From Alloalcanivorax profundimaris (GTDB lineage: Bacteria > Pseudomonadota > Gammaproteobacteria > Pseudomonadales > Alcanivoracaceae), in contig NZ_JABJWH010000009.1 of assembly GCF_015265435.1 (NCBI RefSeq), positions 62,001-126,000 on the forward strand: 64,000 nt of DNA. Direction: 5' to 3'. Of this stretch, positions 1 to 7,500 are shown in pieces. The translations under genes were made by a program, and so were the position numbers. The notes beneath the pieces were generated by a model. That model was not told the DNA's origin. It did no database searches and worked only from the letters and a program-made list of their open reading frames with translations. How positions within the stretch are numbered: the stretch's first letter is position 1; every line of letters begins with the position of its first letter.

Positions 1-541
1 CGACCAGGAAGGCGCCCTCGCGATTCTGCGCCATGGCGATGATGGTGGAACCGGTCATGGTCTTCTTCAGGTACAGATGCAGCGCGCCCATCAGGCTGAA
101 GGCGCCGACGATGATCAGCAGCCGCTGGGCCGGCAGGGTCAGGCCGCCGAAGTTGAAGATCTCGGTGTAGGGCGTGGGCATGCGCCGGAAGTCGGCGCCC
201 CAGTGCATCTGCACCAGCGCTTCCAGAAACAGAAGAATGCCAATGGCGGCGATCTTGTCATGGATCGGCGGCGCGTGGCGCAGCGGGTGGAACACCAGCC
301 GCTCGCACAGCACCGAGAGCAGCGCCACCACCAGACCGGCGCCAAGCATGGCCACCCAGTAGTTGAGGCCGTGCTCGACCATGATGAAGTAACTGACGTA
401 GGCGCCCACCATGTAGAGAGCGCCGTGGGCGAAGTTGGGAACGTGCAGAATGCCGTACACCAGGGTCAGACCCAGGGCCACCAGCCCATAGATACTGCCC
501 AGCGTCAGGCCATTCAGCGCCTGCTGGAGAAACGCGTCCAA
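1..541 (-). CDS. livH: LivH-type branched-chain amino acid ABC transporter permease (partial)
   Basis: Inner-membrane permease of a Liv/HAAT-type ABC importer, cut off at the window edge (about 180 residues visible). The frame opens with LDAFLQQALNGLTLGS and continues with GLTLVYGILHVPNFAHGALY, the conserved first segment of LivH proteins. No ATG lies near the family's usual N-terminus. I chose the TTG at 541 because GAGGAG sits 8 nt upstream of it. It follows the acyl-CoA ligase at 677-2353 on the same strand, 135 nt apart, an arrangement often seen for importers of organic acids, so leucine transport should not be assumed. The substrate is unknown and the rest of the transporter lies outside the window. 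Confidence 0.88.
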   Translation of the reverse strand, partial: MDAFLQQALNGLTLGSIYGLVALGLTLVYGILHVPNFAHGALYMVGAYVSYFIMVEHGLNYWVAMLGAGLVVALLSVLCERLVFHPLRHAPPIHDKIAAIGILLFLEALVQMHWGADFRRMPTPYTEIFNFGGLTLPAQRLLIIVGAFSLMGALHLYLKKTMTGSTIIAMAQNREGAFLV

Positions 542-676
542 GGGTTGAACTCCTCGTTATGGTTATGAAACCGCCTCACGCGGTGCCCCCAAGGGTCCCA
601 CCATTGAACGGGGCCCGCGCCTGGGAGGCGGCTTCGGTTTTTGTGTTGTTGTATCGTTTCTTGCTTTACACGAAGA

Positions 677-2353
677 TCAGGCCTGCTTTTTGGCCTCCGC
701 CCACTCCTCTTCCTGGAGTGAACGCCACATTACCTTGCCGGTGGGCGAACGGGGCAGCTCGTCGCGGAATTCCACGATTTGCGGCACCTTGTAGGCCGCC
801 ATCTGCTCCTTGCACCACTCGATGATGTCGTTTTCGCTGACCCGGCCTTTCTGGTCCTTGGCCAGTACCACGCAGGCCTTGACGGTTTCGCCACGGCGCT
901 CGTGGGGCGCGGAGATCACGCAGCTCTCCTGAATCGCCGGGTGCCGATACATAAGACTTTCGACCTCGGCGGGCCAAACTTTAAAACCGGAGGCGTTGAT
1001 CATGCGCTTGACCCGGTCGACGATGAAGAAATACCCCTCGTCATCGTAGTAGCCCATGTCGCCGGTGCGGAAGAAACGCTTGCCGTCCAGCTCGATGAAG
1101 GCCTTCTCCGTTTCCTCCGGCCGGTTCCAGTAACCCTGGAACACCTGCGGGCCGTGGGAAACGATCTCGCCCACCTCGCCAACGCCCAGCTCCTCGCCGG
1201 TATCCTCGTTGATGATGCGCGAATCGGTGTCGAACACCGGAATGCCCAGGCACTGCTTCTTGGGGTGCTCCGGCGGGTTGATGTGGGTGGCGGCGATGGT
1301 TTCGGACAGGCCGTAGCCTTCCATGTAACGCAGGCCGGTGAGGTTGAACAGCTTGTCGGACACCGCTTCCGGCATCGCCGCCCCGCCGCCGCCGATGTTC
1401 TGCAGCGTGGACAGATCGAAGGATTCCACGTCCGGATCGGAGAGCAGATCGATGGCCATGGTGACGATGTTGGTCCAGCTGGTGACCTGGTAGCGTTCGA
1501 TCAGCTTCGCCGCCACGCGGCGGTCCCAGCGGGTCATCAGCACGATGGTGCCGCCCAGGAAGATGGGGCTGTTCATGGCGCCCTGCATGCCGGTGACATG
1601 GAAGTACGGCAGGGTCGCCAGCACCACGCCCTCGCGGCCACCGCCGGGGCGCCAGGCGGCGCCGTGCACGCAGGTGGCCATCACCGAGCGGTGGGTGTGC
1701 ATGCAGCCCTTGGGCGCGCCGGTGGTGCCGGAGCTGTACGGGAACACCGCCAGATCGTCCGGGCCGACCAGCAACTCGCCGGGCCGGTAGCCGGCGGCCA
1801 GGGCGTCCGCCCAGGCGATCACGCCTTCGCCGTCGAGCGGCTGGGCCGGGGCCTTCACTTCCGCCGGCAGATCCAGATCGGTGTCGGCGGCGGCGTAGTC
1901 GCCGTAGGCGGCCACGATCACGTGGCGCAGGCGTTCATGGCCGATCAGCGGCTGGATCTGGGCCAGCACTTCCTGGCCGCACAGGCACACGGACGCCTGG
2001 GTGTCTTCCAGGTAGTGCTCCAGCTCGGCGGAGCGGTTCATCGGGTTGATCGGCACCACGATGGCGTTGGCGCGCAGGATGGCGTAATAGCCGATGATGA
2101 ATTGCGGCGCGTTCTGCATGAACAGCAGCACCCGGTCGCCTTTCTCCACGCCCAGATGCTGGAGCTGGCCGGCCAGCGCGTCCACCTGCTCCTTGAGTTC
2201 CCGGTAGGAGATCGCCTTGTCGTAGTAGACGATGGCGTTCTCGTCGGGATAGCGCAGCGCGGAAATCTCCAGGTTGGTATAGAGGCTGGTTTCCGGCAGG
2301 GTCAGGTGGTGTGGGGCCCCGTCCGGCCAGACGGCGAAATGCCGATCGAACAT
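677..2353 (-). CDS. AMP-binding acyl-CoA ligase (long-chain fatty-acid-CoA ligase type)
   Basis: ANL-superfamily ligase of 558 residues, activating a carboxylic acid to its CoA thioester through an acyl-adenylate. The P-loop-like motif YSSGTTGAPKG is present, as are GYGLSET, the hinge region RTGDMGYYDDEGYFFIVDR and the C-terminal PRSPTGKVMWR with the catalytic lysine. The start at 2353 (MFDRHFAVWPDG) has GGGAGAG upstream; an in-frame extension to 2446 lacks this and is not family-like. It lies just upstream of a Liv permease and downstream of the surE/kinase/SDR/dehydrogenase genes, so it may activate the acid those enzymes degrade. The exact substrate cannot be read from sequence. A candidate operator lies at 2535-2547. 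Confidence 0.93.
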   Translation of the reverse strand: MFDRHFAVWPDGAPHHLTLPETSLYTNLEISALRYPDENAIVYYDKAISYRELKEQVDALAGQLQHLGVEKGDRVLLFMQNAPQFIIGYYAILRANAIVVPINPMNRSAELEHYLEDTQASVCLCGQEVLAQIQPLIGHERLRHVIVAAYGDYAAADTDLDLPAEVKAPAQPLDGEGVIAWADALAAGYRPGELLVGPDDLAVFPYSSGTTGAPKGCMHTHRSVMATCVHGAAWRPGGGREGVVLATLPYFHVTGMQGAMNSPIFLGGTIVLMTRWDRRVAAKLIERYQVTSWTNIVTMAIDLLSDPDVESFDLSTLQNIGGGGAAMPEAVSDKLFNLTGLRYMEGYGLSETIAATHINPPEHPKKQCLGIPVFDTDSRIINEDTGEELGVGEVGEIVSHGPQVFQGYWNRPEETEKAFIELDGKRFFRTGDMGYYDDEGYFFIVDRVKRMINASGFKVWPAEVESLMYRHPAIQESCVISAPHERRGETVKACVVLAKDQKGRVSENDIIEWCKEQMAAYKVPQIVEFRDELPRSPTGKVMWRSLQEEEWAEAKKQA

Positions 2354-2656
2354 GCCTTTACTCTCCCTTGTGATGCTGTTGTGCGACGCGAACCGGGCCG
2401 CGCCGTTTTTGTTAGAGCCCGTCCACGCGGGCAAAACCGCGCCCAAGCGCCCGCTTGGGGCGCCCGGGGCCGGTTTCCGGAGTCAATCTGGCGGTCAATC
2501 TGACACGCCGCCCCGGGGTCGTCAATACTATTTCGGAATAACGTTCCAAAAACGAAACAGTGCCTTGAAACGCCGTATCGCGGCTGAAGCCGCTCCTACA
2601 GAGTCTTGTCCGGCGGCGTGAACCGCTCCATCCGGGACGGCACCGCAGGAGCGGCT
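2354..2656. other. Intergenic region, 303 bp, no gene
   Basis: This holds the promoter side of the acyl-CoA ligase, the 13-bp inverted repeat at 2535-2547, and most of a REP pair (2576-2667). I see no open frame with coding character. The REP right arm runs past 2656 into the 3' end of surE. Confidence 0.8.
2535..2547. promoter_or_regulatory. Candidate operator GGAAT-AAC-GTTCC
   Basis: Inverted repeat GGAAT/GTTCC with a 3-nt spacer, in the context TTTCGGAATAACGTTCCAAA. It lies 182 nt upstream of the acyl-CoA ligase start. The same architecture recurs at 6698, 39967, 49422 and 51211. The form resembles the PsrA/FadR-type box of pseudomonads, but the binding protein is unknown. Confidence 0.5.
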
Positions 2657-2667
2657 TCAGCCGCGAT
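2576..2667. repeat. REP pair (BIME-like), inverted
   Basis: Two head-to-head copies of a REP unit with arm GGAGCGGCTTCAGCCGCGAT, left copy 2576-2600 and right copy 2645-2667. Each unit is itself palindromic (GCGGCTtcAGCCGC). The same pair occurs at 46068-46146 and 50271-50348. The right copy overlaps the surE stop codon at 2657-2659. It probably acts as an mRNA 3' stabiliser or terminator. Confidence 0.9.
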
Positions 2668-3463
2668 CAAGGCGCGGCGCCTCGCCCCGCTCCCAGCATT
2701 GCTCGGCGAACGCGTCGTTGCACCGGGTGGGCTGCAACGGCATCACCGAAACATAGCCGTCGCGCAGGGCCACCACGTCGGATCGCGGGTGCTCGATGGC
2801 GCCGGGCCGGCGCTCGAACGCCAGCCAGTGGTAGGACAGCCCGCGGCCGTCGGTGCCGTGCACCAGGCGCGGCCCGGCGATGCCGCCGCTGACCTGCTGG
2901 GTGAAGCGGCAGCCGCGCAGTTCGTCCACTGGCCGGTCCGGAAAATTCAGGTTCCAGCAGGCGCGCTGATAGCCGTCCCGGTCGGCGCCGGCGTCCCACA
3001 GATCGCGGATCAGGGTCGCCGAATGGCGTGCCGTGGGGGTGTAGTCGATGGCCTCGCGGTCGCCCACGAAGGCCTGGCTCAACGCCACGCCGGGCAGGCC
3101 CAGGTGGGCCGCCGCCAGCACCGCGCCCACGGTGCCCGAGTACATCACCGAATCGCTCAGGTTGGCGCCGCAGTTGACCCCGGAGAGCACCAGATCCGGC
3201 GGGTCCTCGGCGAACCACTCGGCCATGGCGAACATGACGCAGTCCGCCGGGGTGCCGGACACCGCGTAGCGGCGCTCGCCGTGGTGGTAGACACGCAGCG
3301 GCGTGTGCAGGGAAATGCCCTGCCCCACGCCGCTCTGGTCGTGCTCCGGCGCCACCGTCCACACCTGCTCGGCGAGCTCGGCGGCCACCGCTTCGGCCAC
3401 CGCCAGCCCCGGGGCGTCGATGCCGTCGTCGTTGGTGACCAGGATCTTGCGGAATAATCTCAT
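2657..3463 (-). CDS. surE: 5'/3'-nucleotidase SurE
   Basis: Metal-dependent nucleoside monophosphatase of 268 residues, near the usual SurE length. The N-terminal metal site LVTNDDGIDAPG (Asp12, Asp13) is present, followed by APEHDQSGVGQG (Ser of the SurE site) and SGVNCGANLSDSVMYSGTVGA with the metal-binding Asn. I chose ATG 3463 (MRLFRKILVTNDDG); a TTG four codons upstream is possible. The last residues LDRG and the TGA stop come from a REP repeat, so the C-terminal end is repeat-defined. Its stop is in the pair at 2576-2667. SurE normally sits with pcm/rpoS; here it lies between an acyl-CoA ligase and an APH-like kinase, so either a paralogue or a relocated gene. Overlap with neighbours: none. 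Confidence 0.93.
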   Translation of the reverse strand: MRLFRKILVTNDDGIDAPGLAVAEAVAAELAEQVWTVAPEHDQSGVGQGISLHTPLRVYHHGERRYAVSGTPADCVMFAMAEWFAEDPPDLVLSGVNCGANLSDSVMYSGTVGAVLAAAHLGLPGVALSQAFVGDREAIDYTPTARHSATLIRDLWDAGADRDGYQRACWNLNFPDRPVDELRGCRFTQQVSGGIAGPRLVHGTDGRGLSYHWLAFERRPGAIEHPRSDVVALRDGYVSVMPLQPTRCNDAFAEQCWERGEAPRLDRG

Positions 3464-3478
3464 AGGGGTTCCCAAACG

Positions 3479-4534
3479 TTATTTGTGGGCGCGGGCGATC
3501 TGCCAGCCGCGCTCGGCGATCAACCCGGCCCGCTTGCCCACCTCCAGGGCGTTGCGGTCACTGGCGTTGCCCTGCAGGGCGCGGGCGTACACCCCCTGCA
3601 GAATCGCCGCCGAACGGAACAACGCGAACGCCAGGAACACCGGCCAGTCGTTGATGCCGTCGCGGCCGGCGCCCTCGCAGTAACGCTCCAGCAGGGCGCG
3701 TTCGTCGGGGATGCCGCGGGCGGTCAGATCCAGGCCGTCCAGGCCGCGCACGCCGTTAACGCCGTGGGGCATGTGGTACGGCAGGCAGCAATAGGCCAGG
3801 TCCGCCAGGGGGTGGCCGATGGTGGCCAGCTCCCAGTCCAGCACCGCCACCACCCGGGGTTCCTGGTTGTCCACCAGCAGGTTGCCGAGGCGGAAGTCGC
3901 CGTGGGCGATGGCGGCACTGTCGTCGTCGGGAATGTGGTCCGCCAGCCAGGCCATGAGGTTGTCCATGGCCGGCAGGTCGTCGGTCTTGGAGGCCTCGTA
4001 CTGGGCGCTCCAGCGCTTTACCTGACGGGTCACGTAGCCCTGGGGCTTGCCGAAATCCCCCAGGCCGACGGCCTGGTAATCGACCCGGTGGAGCCGCGCC
4101 AGGGTGTCGATCTTGTCGTAGTAAAGACGGCCCCGGTCGGCCTTGTCCAGACTTTCCAGCTGCGGCTGGCTGTAAACCCGGCCGGGCACGAAGTCCATCA
4201 CATAAAAGCTGGTGCCGAGCACCGATTCGTCCTCGCAGAGCACGCGCATGGTCGGCACGGGCACCTCGCCGTGCTCGCCCAGGGCCTTCATGACCCGGTA
4301 CTCGCGATCCACCTGGTGAGCCGAGGGCAGCACCTTGCCCGGCGGCTTCTTGCGCAGCACGTAGCGGCGCGCGCCGCTTTCCAGCAAGTAGGTGGGGTTG
4401 GATTGCCCGCCCTGGAACTGACGGACCTTGAGGGGCCCGTCGAGCAGATCCTGGCCGGCCAGGTAGTCCGCCAGGCGCCCTTCGTCGAGACGGTGGGCGT
4501 CCAGGACCGGGACGATTTCCGGTTGACCTTCCAT
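3479..4534 (-). CDS. APH-family phosphotransferase, ACAD10/11- and LvaA-like
   Basis: Protein of 351 residues with the aminoglycoside-phosphotransferase/choline-kinase fold. The catalytic loop HGDFRLGN is at residues 211-218 and the metal-binding DWE at 233-235. QGGQSNPTY near residue 42 and YVLRKKPPG form the nucleotide-binding end. This subfamily includes the kinase domain of mammalian ACAD10/ACAD11 and LvaA of Pseudomonas putida, which phosphorylates 4-hydroxyacyl-CoA. Antibiotic resistance is unlikely. It sits in a row with an SDR (16 nt upstream) and an acyl-CoA dehydrogenase, the same trio as at 45267-48539. Start 4534 has GCGAGGTG upstream. The hydroxyacyl-CoA role is inferred from family and context. 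Confidence 0.85.
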   Translation of the reverse strand: MEGQPEIVPVLDAHRLDEGRLADYLAGQDLLDGPLKVRQFQGGQSNPTYLLESGARRYVLRKKPPGKVLPSAHQVDREYRVMKALGEHGEVPVPTMRVLCEDESVLGTSFYVMDFVPGRVYSQPQLESLDKADRGRLYYDKIDTLARLHRVDYQAVGLGDFGKPQGYVTRQVKRWSAQYEASKTDDLPAMDNLMAWLADHIPDDDSAAIAHGDFRLGNLLVDNQEPRVVAVLDWELATIGHPLADLAYCCLPYHMPHGVNGVRGLDGLDLTARGIPDERALLERYCEGAGRDGINDWPVFLAFALFRSAAILQGVYARALQGNASDRNALEVGKRAGLIAERGWQIARAHK

Positions 4535-4550
4535 AATCACCTCGCCCTGT

Positions 4551-5315
4551 TCAGCAGATCGTTTCGCCGCCGTCGGCGACCAGGGTCTGGCCGGTAACGT
4601 AGGCACTGGCGTCGCTGGCCAGGAACAGGGTCACCCCGGCGATGTCCACCGGTTCGCCGATGCGCCGCACCGGCGTGCGTTCCTCGGCGCGCTTGCGCCG
4701 TTCCGGATCCTCGGTGAGCGCCTTGGCGAAATCCGTGCGCACCAGCCCGGGGGCGATGGCGTTGACGCGGATGTTGCGCGGCCCCCACTCCACCGCCAGG
4801 TTGCGGGCCAGGGCCGCCTCGGCGGCCTTGGAGACGCCGTAGGTGCCGATCACGGTGTTGCCGCGCAGGCCGGCGATGCTGGAAATGATCACCACGTTGC
4901 CGCCGCCGTTCTTGTCCATCTCCGGCAGCACCCGGTTGCACAGCCAGAAGGTGCCCTTGACGTTGGTGTCCATGATCTTGTCCCAGGCCTCGTCGGTGAG
5001 TTCGGCGGTGGGCCCGTAGACCGGATTGGTGGCGGCGTTGCACACCAGAATATCGATTTTGCCGAACGCGGCCAGGGTTTCGTCGACCAGGTTCATCAGG
5101 TCTTCTTTCTTGCCCACGTTACAGGGCACGGCGATGGCCTCGCCGCCTTCCGCCTTGATCGCCTCGCACACCTGGTGGCAGGGCTCCGGCTTGCGGCTGG
5201 AAATCACCACCTTGGCGCCGGCGCGGGCCATTTCCTCGGCGATGGCCTTGCCGATGCCCCGGGTGGAGCCGGTGATCAGGGCCACCCGGCCGGTGAGGTC
5301 GAAGAGCTTGCTCAT
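4551..5315 (-). CDS. SDR family oxidoreductase (acyl-CoA cassette 1)
   Basis: Classical short-chain dehydrogenase/reductase of 254 residues. The cofactor motif TGSTRGIG is at 15-22, NAA near 93, and the catalytic Ser145/146, Tyr159 and Lys163 (YGVSK) are all present; VADGG closes the fold. There is an Arg two residues before the last Gly of the cofactor motif and SSRK after beta-2, which favours NADP(H), an inference only. It is encoded between the acyl-CoA dehydrogenase (69 nt upstream, with a repeat in between) and the APH kinase. By analogy with LvaD it could reduce a 4-oxoacyl-CoA to the 4-hydroxyacyl-CoA. A paralogue with the same N-terminus (MSxKLFDL) lies at 45267-46031. Confidence 0.88.
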   Translation of the reverse strand: MSKLFDLTGRVALITGSTRGIGKAIAEEMARAGAKVVISSRKPEPCHQVCEAIKAEGGEAIAVPCNVGKKEDLMNLVDETLAAFGKIDILVCNAATNPVYGPTAELTDEAWDKIMDTNVKGTFWLCNRVLPEMDKNGGGNVVIISSIAGLRGNTVIGTYGVSKAAEAALARNLAVEWGPRNIRVNAIAPGLVRTDFAKALTEDPERRKRAEERTPVRRIGEPVDIAGVTLFLASDASAYVTGQTLVADGGETIC

Positions 5316-5331
5316 AAAGAATGTCCTCCGG

Positions 5332-5379
5332 ACGATTCAGGATGCAGCGCTTTATCCTGCATCCTGAACCCTGTATCGG
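5332..5379. repeat. Short inverted repeat of ATCCTG/CAGGAT words (type B)
   Basis: Left words GATTCAG and GATGCAG are followed by CCTGCATCCTGAACCCTGTA on the other side of a short spacer, so the region can fold on itself. A longer version with the same words lies at 44276-44354. It fills the gap between the acyl-CoA dehydrogenase stop and the ribosome binding site of the SDR. Confidence 0.6.
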
Positions 5380-5384
5380 TATTG

Positions 5385-6587
5385 TTATTGGTAGCGGCCG
5401 AGCTCAAGCTTGGCGATGGAGTCCAGGTGCACCTCGTCCGGGCCGTCGGCCAGGCGCAGGGTGCGCAGGTTGGCCCAGGCGGAAGCCAGGAAGGTGTCCT
5501 GGCACACGCCCAGGGCACCGTGCACCTGGATGGCGCGGTCCACCACCTTGAGGGCCATTTCCGGGGCGATCACCTTGATCATGGCGATTTCCTGACGGGC
5601 CACCTTATTGCCCACGGTGTCCATCATGTGTGCCGCCTTGAGGGTCATCAGCCGGGCCTGCTCGATCTCCAGACGGGAGCGGGCGATGTCCTTGCGGATG
5701 GAATCGAACCGCGACAGCTTGCGGCCGAACGCCTCGCGCTCCTCCACCCGGCGGCACATGGCTTCCAGGGCCCGCTCGGCGAGGCCGATGGTGCGCATGC
5801 AGTGGTGGATGCGGCCCGGCCCCAGGCGACCCTGGGCGATCTCGAAACCGCGCCCCTCGCCGAGGATCAGATTGGAGGCCGGCACGCGCACGTTGTCGAA
5901 CACGATTTCCGCGTGGCCCTTGGGCGCGTGGTCATAACCGAACACATGCAGGGCGCGCTCGATGCTCACGCCCGGGGTGTCCAGGGGCACCAGGATCTGC
6001 GACTGCTGCTGGTGGCGCGGCGCGTCCGGGTTGGTCTTGCCCATGACGATGGCGATCTTGCACTCGCTGGACATGGCGCCGGAGGACCACCACTTACGGC
6101 CGTTGATCACGTAGTCGTCGCCGTCACGCTTGATCTCGGTGCAAATGTTGGTGGCGTCGGAGGACGCCACCGCCGGTTCGGTCATCGAGAAACAGGAGCG
6201 GATCTCGCCGGCCAGCAGGGGCTTGAGCCATTGTTCCTGCTGTTCCGGGCTGCCGTAGCGGGCCAGCACTTCCATATTGCCGGTGTCCGGGGCGGCGCAG
6301 TTGAACACCTGCGGGGCGAAGCCCACCCGGCCCATCACCTCGCACAGGTGGGCGTAGTCGTAGTTACTGAGGCCGGCGCCCAGCTCGCTTTCCGGCAGGA
6401 ACAGGTTCCACAGACCGGCGGCTTTGGCCTTCTGCTTGAGTTCCTTGAGGATGGGCGGTGGCGTCCAGCGGTCCTCGCTGTTGGCATGCTGTTCGGCGTA
6501 CACCGCTTCGTTGGGGTAGACGTGCTGGTCCATGAACTCGACCAACTGGTCGTACAGGGCCTGGGCCCGGTCGGAAAGGGGCAGCAT
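5385..6587 (-). CDS. Acyl-CoA dehydrogenase, ACAD10/11-like (cassette 1)
   Basis: FAD-dependent acyl-CoA dehydrogenase of 400 residues with the three standard domains. [13 protein letters not shown] forms part of the flavin/acyl site, and [20 protein letters not shown] is the central signature of the ACAD11-like branch. The C-terminal [13 protein letters not shown] replaces the GGTSEI seen in ordinary short-chain enzymes. It heads a minus-strand operon with the SDR and APH-type kinase. In this branch (LvaC, ACAD10/11) the enzyme handles 4-phosphohydroxyacyl-CoA by elimination; whether this copy does so is an inference. The start at 6587 has GAGGAG 6 nt upstream. A candidate operator lies at 6698-6710. 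A close paralogue is at 47331-48539. Confidence 0.92.
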   Translation of the reverse strand: MLPLSDRAQALYDQLVEFMDQHVYPNEAVYAEQHANSEDRWTPPPILKELKQKAKAAGLWNLFLPESELGAGLSNYDYAHLCEVMGRVGFAPQVFNCAAPDTGNMEVLARYGSPEQQEQWLKPLLAGEIRSCFSMTEPAVASSDATNICTEIKRDGDDYVINGRKWWSSGAMSSECKIAIVMGKTNPDAPRHQQQSQILVPLDTPGVSIERALHVFGYDHAPKGHAEIVFDNVRVPASNLILGEGRGFEIAQGRLGPGRIHHCMRTIGLAERALEAMCRRVEEREAFGRKLSRFDSIRKDIARSRLEIEQARLMTLKAAHMMDTVGNKVARQEIAMIKVIAPEMALKVVDRAIQVHGALGVCQDTFLASAWANLRTLRLADGPDEVHLDSIAKLELGRYQ

Positions 6588-6697
6588 GGGGCTCTCCTCG
6601 CATTGTTCTGAAGCCCGCTCGGACTGGACGGACGGCGGACATACTTATTGGTAGGTCCGGCAATGTGGCATGCCCCGTCGGTGTCGTCAAATAATTC

Positions 6698-6710
6698 GAA
6701 ACGGTGTTTC
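6698..6710. promoter_or_regulatory. Candidate operator GAAAC-GGT-GTTTC
   Basis: Perfect inverted repeat GAAAC/GTTTC with a 3-nt spacer, in the context AATTCGAAACGGTGTTTCAG. It lies 111 nt upstream of the acyl-CoA dehydrogenase start and overlaps the stop codon of the TetR gene. The core fits the published PsrA box form (GAAAC-N2-4-GTTTC). Confidence 0.55.
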
Positions 6711-7383
6711 AGGTTTGCGAAACAGGGCCGCCCGGCGGCGTGTGGGCGCGCTCGCCGGCGATGGTGGGACAGTAACGGAGGGTGGCGATGTAGCTGTCGA
6801 CGAAGTCGGCGGCCTCGCCGTCCAGATCGAAGGAATCGGGCAGCAGCAGCCAGGTGTAAAGCAGGCCCGTCATTTGCACGTGCAACTGGGTGACGGCCCG
6901 GTCCAGATTCAGGGTGGCGGGCAGCTGGCCGCGCTCGATGGCGTTGCCCAGGGTTCGGCGCACCTTGTCGCCGCCGTCCAGGTAGCTTTCCCGGACCCGC
7001 TGCATGAGCGGATCGGTTTGCTCGGTGAATTCACATTTGTAGAACAGGATCTCGAATACCCTGCGGTGGTCGGGGTCACGCACGGTACGTTGGAGCACGT
7101 CGATGAGAAGATCGCGGAAACGATCCAGGGGATCCTCCTCGCCGGGGTCCTCGGCCCGCTGGGAAAGGGCCTCGGTGGGCAGCCGGTGGCGCTCAAGCAT
7201 GGCCGCGAATACGTCCTGCTTGTTCTTGAAATGCCAGTAGATCGCGCCGCGCGTCACCCCGGCCTGCTGGGCGATGTCGTTCAGGGAACTGCGCGACACC
7301 CCCTTACGGTGGAAAACCAGCGCCGCGGCGTCGATGATATGCTCGCGGGTCTCCTGGGCTTCCGCTTTGGTGCGTCGGGCCAT
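6709..7383 (-). CDS. TetR-family repressor of the RND pump (AcrR/TtgR type)
   Basis: Repressor of 224 residues. The N-terminus MARRTKAEAQETREHIIDAA and the helix-turn-helix around SSLNDIAQQAGVTRGAIYWH with the following FKNKQDVF closely match TtgR/AcrR. The C-terminal domain (residues about 70-200) carries KCEFTE and WLLLPDSFDL, also seen in TtgR, and would bind the inducer. I chose ATG 7383, giving the family N-terminus; an in-frame ATG at 7410 would add nine residues. It is divergent from the pump operon, 117 nt away, and the gap holds a 24-bp palindrome like the AcrR operator. It presumably represses both the pump and itself. Confidence 0.92.
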   Translation of the reverse strand: MARRTKAEAQETREHIIDAAALVFHRKGVSRSSLNDIAQQAGVTRGAIYWHFKNKQDVFAAMLERHRLPTEALSQRAEDPGEEDPLDRFRDLLIDVLQRTVRDPDHRRVFEILFYKCEFTEQTDPLMQRVRESYLDGGDKVRRTLGNAIERGQLPATLNLDRAVTQLHVQMTGLLYTWLLLPDSFDLDGEAADFVDSYIATLRYCPTIAGERAHTPPGGPVSQT

Positions 7384-7426
7384 GGTCGGGTCCTGCGTTC
7401 CACGATTCATTCATTTTTCCATACTA

Positions 7427-7450
7427 TACATACGTTCTTGGATGTATGTA
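7427..7450. promoter_or_regulatory. AcrR/TtgR-type operator palindrome
   Basis: 24-bp inverted repeat TACATAC-N10-GTATGTA in the divergent gap between the TetR gene and the RND adaptor; the symmetry extends by one or two bases each side (7425-7452). Compared from memory with the E. coli AcrR operator, 20 or so of 24 positions agree, including both half-sites and spacing. It lies 51 nt upstream of the adaptor start. Confidence 0.85.
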
Positions 7451-7500
7451 TACTCCTGATCTTTCCGTGGCTTGATACGAATCAAAGAACCGAGGTTTCC

